Shown here in pieces: positions 39,845 to 45,800 of a stretch of 64,000 nucleotides of DNA (the first letter of the stretch is position 1; each line of letters opens with the position of its first letter). The stretch is taken from NCBI GenBank assembly GCA_009823505.1, contig VZQC01006876.1, positions 3,234,038 through 3,298,037 on the forward strand, read 5' to 3'. This DNA comes from Rhizomys pruinosus. Its lineage: Eukaryota > Chordata > Mammalia > Rodentia > Spalacidae. A model generated the notes under the pieces. The model had not been told where the DNA came from. It saw nothing but the letters and a program-made list of their open reading frames with translations, and made no database searches. The translations under genes were made by a program, and so were the position numbers.

Positions 39845-42800
39845 GAGAATGTACATGGGTTTGAAGAGGTAAAGTGCTGTTTTCTCCTTGTGGTGTGAGG
39901 TCCTTTTTTTTTTTTTAAACACAATTTCTGATTTCATGTCCACAGATGAAAAATACCAAGATTGAAGTTTTGGAAGAGGAGCTCAGACTGGCCCGAGATG
40001 CCAACTCTGAAAACTGCAATAAAAATAAATTCCTGGATCAGAACCTGCAGAAATACCAGGCAGAGTGTTCCCAGTTCAAAGCGAAGCTTGTGAGCTTAGA
40101 AGAGCTGAAGAGACAAGCTGAGCTGGATGGAAAATCAGCCAAGCAAAATCTAGATAAGTGCTACAACCAAATCAAAGAACTCAATGAAAAGATCACACGG
40201 CTGACCTATGAGATTGAAGACGAAAAGCGAAGGAGAAAGACCGTGGAAGACAGATTTGACCAGCAAAAGAACGATTATGATCAGTTGCAGAAAGCAAGGC
40301 AATGTGAAAAGGAGAGCCTTGGCTGGCAGAAGCTGGAGTCAGAGAAAGCCATCAAGGAGAAGGAGTTTGAGATAGAGAGGTTGAGGGTTCTGCTGCAGGA
40401 GGAGGGCGCCCGGAAGAGGGAATATGAAAATGAGCTGGCAAAGGTAAGAAACCACTATAATGAGGAGATGAGTAATTTAAGGAACAAATATGAAACAGAG
40501 ATTAACATTACGAAGACCACCATCAAGGAGATATCCATGCAGAAAGAGGATGATTCCAAAAACCTCAGAAACCAGCTGGACAGACTCTCCAGGGAGAACC
40601 GAGATCTGAAGGAGGAGATTGTTAGGCTCAACGACAGCATCTTGCAGGCCACTGAGCAGCGAAGGAGGGCTGAGGAAAACGCCCTTCAGCAGAAAGCCTG
40701 TGGCTCCGAGATCATGCAAAAGAAACAACACCTGGAGATTGAACTGAAGCAGATCATCCAGCAGCGCTCGGAGGACAACGCCAGGCACAAGCAGTCCTTG
40801 GAGGAGGCTGCCAAGACAATTCAGGACAAAAACAAGGAGATTGAAAGACTCAAAGCTGAGTTTCAGGATGAGGCCAAGCGTCGCTGGGAATATGAGAATG
40901 AACTGAGTAAGGTAAGAAACAGTTACGATGAGGAGATCATTAGCTTAAAAAACCAGTTTGAGACCGAGATCAACATCACCAAGACCACCATCCACCAGCT
41001 CACCATGCAAAAGGAAGAAGATACAAGTGGCTACCGAGCTCAGATAGACAATCTCACCAGAGAAAACAGGAGCTTGTCCGAGGAGATAAAGAGGCTGAAG
41101 AACACACTAGCCCAGACCACTGAGAACCTCAGGAGAGTCGAAGAAAATGTCCAGCAGCAAAAGGCCACTGGCTCAGAGGTGTCTCAGAGGAAACAGCAGC
41201 TAGAGATCGAGCTGAGACAAGTCACTCAGATGCGGACGGAAGAGAGCTTGAGATACAAGCAGTCCCTGGACGATGCTGCCAAGACCATTCAAGATAAAAA
41301 CAAGGAGATCGAGAGGTTAAAACAGCTGGTAGAAAAAGAAAGCAACGAGCGGAAATGCCTGGAGGATGAAAATTCAAAGTTGCAGAGAGTCCAGTATGAT
41401 CTACAGAAAGCCAACAACAGTGCGACAGAGACCATAAGCAAGCTGAAGGTTCAGGAGCAGGAATTAACGCGCCTGCGCATCGACTATGACAGGGTCTCCC
41501 AGGAGAGGACGGTGAAGGATCAGGACATCGCCAGGTTCCAGAGCTCCCTGAAGGACCTGCAGCTGCAGAAGCAGAAAGTGGAAGAGGAGCTGAGTCGGCT
41601 GAAGAGGACTGCCTCGGACGACTCTTCCAAGAGGAAGAAGTTGGAGGAGGAGCTGGAGGGCATGCGGAGGTCTTTGAAAGAACAGGCCATCAAAATCACC
41701 AGCCTGACCCAGCAGCTGGAACAGGCATCCATAGTTAAGAAAAGGAGCGAGGATGACCTCAGGCAGCAGAGGGATGTGCTGGACGGTCACCTGAGGGAGA
41801 AGACGAGGACCCAGGAGGAGCTGAGGAGGCTCTCCTCCGAGGTTGAGGCCCTCAGGCGGCAGCTGGTGCAGGAGCAAGAAAGTGTCAAGCAGGCTCACTT
41901 GAGGAACGAGCACTTCCAGAAGGCCATAGAAGACAAAAGCAGAAGCCTCAATGAGAGCAAAATAGAGATCGAAAGGCTACAGTCTCTCACAGAGAACCTG
42001 ACCAAGGAGCACTTGATGTTGGAGGAGGAACTGCGTAACTTGAGGCTGGAATACGACGACCTGCGAAGGGGCCGAAGCGAGGCGGATAGCGATAAAAACG
42101 CAACCATCTCGGAGCTAAGGAGCCAGCTGACGATCAGCAACAACCGAACCCTGGAACTGCAGGGGCTGATTAATGATTTACAGAGAGAGAGGGAAAATTT
42201 GAGACAGGAAATTGAGAAATTCCAAAAGCAGGCTTTAGAGGTATTCACAAATATTTGATCACAGCTTCACTGTTTCTCAAATAATTGACGCCACATCTAA
42301 CCTGTTCTCCTGCTGCCTCCAGAGAGTCTAATTTCCCTTTTTACTGCTTGTTTACTACTTGTTAAAGCTCTAGTACAGCCTTCAAATAATTTCAATGCCT
42401 TTTGCCCTTCTGTCCTGTCACTGCACTGAATGCTAGTCTACATGGAGACTGAGCTTGGGCCTTACTTTTAAAAACTTTAGCATGGGAAAAACATCTCAGA
42501 GCACGTCCTGTGAATGTTCTGCTCTCCCCTCTGGCAGGTAGCTCCTGGCTGGAGCTGTCGGTGATGGTAGAGCAGGTGCTTAGCATGTACAAGGTCCTGA
42601 GTTCAATTTCCAACATCAAAAATTTAACATAAACAATAGAGAGGGTAGTTCTTATTGAATGAGCTGGATGTACATATTTAACTCAAATCTCCTTCAGTGA
42701 AATCCATTAACAATTCCTCTATGCAATTTTTGAGCTAACCTGTCCACCTTGCTTTGATGGCTTTTCTGCATGCATTCCTGTTACCTTTTAATCATGAATC

Positions 42801-45800
42801 TGTTTTTGTTTGCACTATATCCTTTTAACAAGCCTTAAGTTTAAAATAACTTTTTAACTTCTAATATTTTTGAACTCTATAGACAATATTTGTGTGGGGC
42901 CGGGTGGGGTGTGTGCAGGTATTTGTATATTTGTATTGCCTTACTAAACATACTAGTGTAGTTGTGCCACATGTAGGTGGAGCTGGATGCTAACTTGGAA
43001 AATTCCAACCTACCCTCCACCCCCCTACACACACACATTTTCAAACTGTAGTTACTGATAAAAGTAAGGTCTACAGCTTCTAGTTCCGTTTATCGAAAAA
43101 AAGAATACAAAACAGTAAGTATGTATGTCAAAGTTTGTCAAAATATGTCAAAGGGTGTCAAAGTAGCAATGCATATTTTCAGAATTTTTCCAGAAATATG
43201 TAAGATACCAAGGTAGTAGTATATCCCAAGAAAACACAGGAAAAAAGTAGTATATGATAGGGGCTGGAGAGATGGCCTAGCAGTTAAGAGCGCTGACTGC
43301 TCTTGCAGAGGACCCGGGTTTGATCCCCAGCATCCACATGGTGGCTGAGAACCATCTTTAACTCCAGTTCCAGGGGAATTTGACGCCCTCTTCTGACCTC
43401 TGTGGCATTGCACAACACAGATGCACCAACCTACATGCAGACAGTACATTCACACACATAGAAGAATGAATAAAAAAATTAAAAACAATTAGTATATGAT
43501 AAAATACATAATGGAAGAAGTTAATTATGATGGTCATATGATAGGATATAAACATAATTTTCTCCTATTTTTTTCTTTTTAAATTCTAGGCATCCAATAG
43601 GATTCAGGAATCAAAGAGTCAGTGCACTCAAGTGGTTCAGGAGAGAGAGAGCCTGCTGGTGAAAATCAAAGTCCTGGAGCAAGACAAGGCAAGGCTGCAG
43701 AGGCTGGAGGATGAACTAAATCGTGCAAAGGCAACTCTGGAGGCAGAAAGCAGAGTGAAGCAGCGCCTGGAGTGCGAGAAGCAGCAGATCCAGGACGACC
43801 TGAATCAATGGAAAACTCAGTACTCCCGCAAGGAAGAGGCCATTAGGAAAATAGAGTCCGAAAGAGAGAAGAGTGAGAGAGAGAAGAACAGCCTTAGGAG
43901 TGAGATCGAGAGACTTCAAGCAGAGATCAAGAGGATTGAAGAGCGGTGCAGAAGAAAGCTAGAGGATTCCACCAGGGAGACACAGTCCCAGCTGGAAACA
44001 GAACGCTGCCGGCTTCAGAGGGAGATTGACAAGCTCAGGCAGCGCCCATATGGGTCCCATCGGGAGACCCAGACTGAGTACGAATGGACTGTCGATTCCT
44101 CCAAGCTGGTGTTCGATGGGCTGAGGAAGAAGGTGACGGCAATGCAGCTCTATGAATGCCAGCTGATTGACAAGGCCACGCTCGACAAGCTCTTGAAGGG
44201 GAAGAAGTCAGTGGAGGAGGTCGCTTCTGAAATCCAGCCTTTCTTGCGGGGTGCAGGGGCCATCGCTGGTGCTTCTGCTTCTCCTAAGGAAAAATACTCC
44301 TTGGTAGAGGCCAAGAGAAAGAAATTCATCACCCCAGAATCTACAGTCATGCTTCTGGAGGCCCAGGCAGCCACAGGTGGTATCATTGATCCTCATCGGA
44401 ATGAGAAGCTCACAGTGGACAATGCCATAGCCCGGGATCTCATCGACTTCGACGACCGCCAGCAGATCTATGCAGCAGAGAAAGCCATCACCGGCTTCGA
44501 TGACCCATTTTCAGGAAAGACTGTGTCCGTTTCAGAAGCCATCAAGAAGAATATGATTGACAGGGAAACCGGACTGCGCCTGCTAGAAGCCCAGCTGGCT
44601 TCAGGGGGTGTAGTAGACCCTGTCAACAGTGTCTTTTTGCCAAAAGATGTTGCCTTGGCCCGTGGGCTAATTGATAGAGATTTGTATCGGTCCCTGAATG
44701 ATCCCCGAGACAGTCAGAAGAACTTCGTCGATCCAATCACCAAAAAGAAGGTCAGCTACATGCAGCTGAGGGAACGGTGCAGAATTGAACCACACACTGG
44801 TCTGCTCTTGCTGTCAGTACAGAAGAGAAGCATGTCCTTCCAAGGAATCAGACAACCTGTGACCGTCACCGAGCTGGTTGATTCCGGCATATTGAGACCA
44901 TCCACTGTAAATGAACTGGAATCAGGTCAGATTTCTTATGACGAGGTGGGTGAGAGAATTAAGGACTTTCTTCAGGGTTCAAGTTGCATAGCAGGCATAT
45001 ATAATGAGACCACCAAACAGAAGCTGGGTATTTATGAGGCTATGAAAATTGGTTTAGTTCGACCTGGTACCGCTCTGGAGCTACTGGAAGCCCAAGCGGC
45101 TACTGGTTTTATAGTGGATCCTGTTAGCAACTTGAGATTACCTGTGGAGGAAGCCTACAAGAGAGGTCTGGTGGGCATCGAGTTCAAAGAGAAGCTTCTG
45201 TCTGCAGAAAGAGCTGTCACTGGCTATAACGATCCTGAAACTGGAAACATCATCTCTCTGTTCCAAGCAATGAATAAGGAACTCATTGAAAAGGGCCATG
45301 GCATTCGCCTGCTGGAGGCACAGATTGCAACTGGTGGGATCATTGACCCGAAAGAGAGCCATCGCTTACCGGTTGACATGGCCTATAAGAGGGGTTACTT
45401 TAATGAAGAGCTTAGTGAGATTCTCTCGGATCCAAGTGATGATACCAAAGGATTTTTTGACCCAAACACTGAAGAGAATCTTACCTATTTGCAACTAAAA
45501 GAAAGATGCATCAAGGACGAAGAAACGGGGCTCTGTCTTCTGCCTCTGAAGGAAAAGAAGAAGCAGGTGCAGACTTCACAGAAAAACACCCTCAGAAAGC
45601 GAAGAGTAGTCATCGTTGACCCAGAAACGAACAAGGAGATGTCTGTGCAGGAGGCCTACAAGAAGGGCCTTATTGATTATGAAACCTTCAAAGAACTGTG
45701 TGAACAGGAATGTGAGTGGGAGGAAATAACGATCACTGGGTCAGATGGCTCCACCAGAGTGGTCCTGGTGGACAGGAAGACAGGCAGTCAGTATGACATT

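Larger units (their letters stand above)
42241..43589 (+). other. Dsp last intron (intron 23)
   Basis: The intron is 1,349 bp with gt at 42,241 and ag at 43,588-43,589. It holds one ID-like SINE (about 42,546-42,632) and one full B2 (43,260-43,490). The rest, including 42,633-43,255, contains no gene or repeat I recognise. Confidence 0.9.

Noticed and set aside
41464..41913. 149-codon minus-strand frame within exon 23, and others in exon 24
   Set aside because: Antisense shadows of long coding exons with strongly biased codon use.
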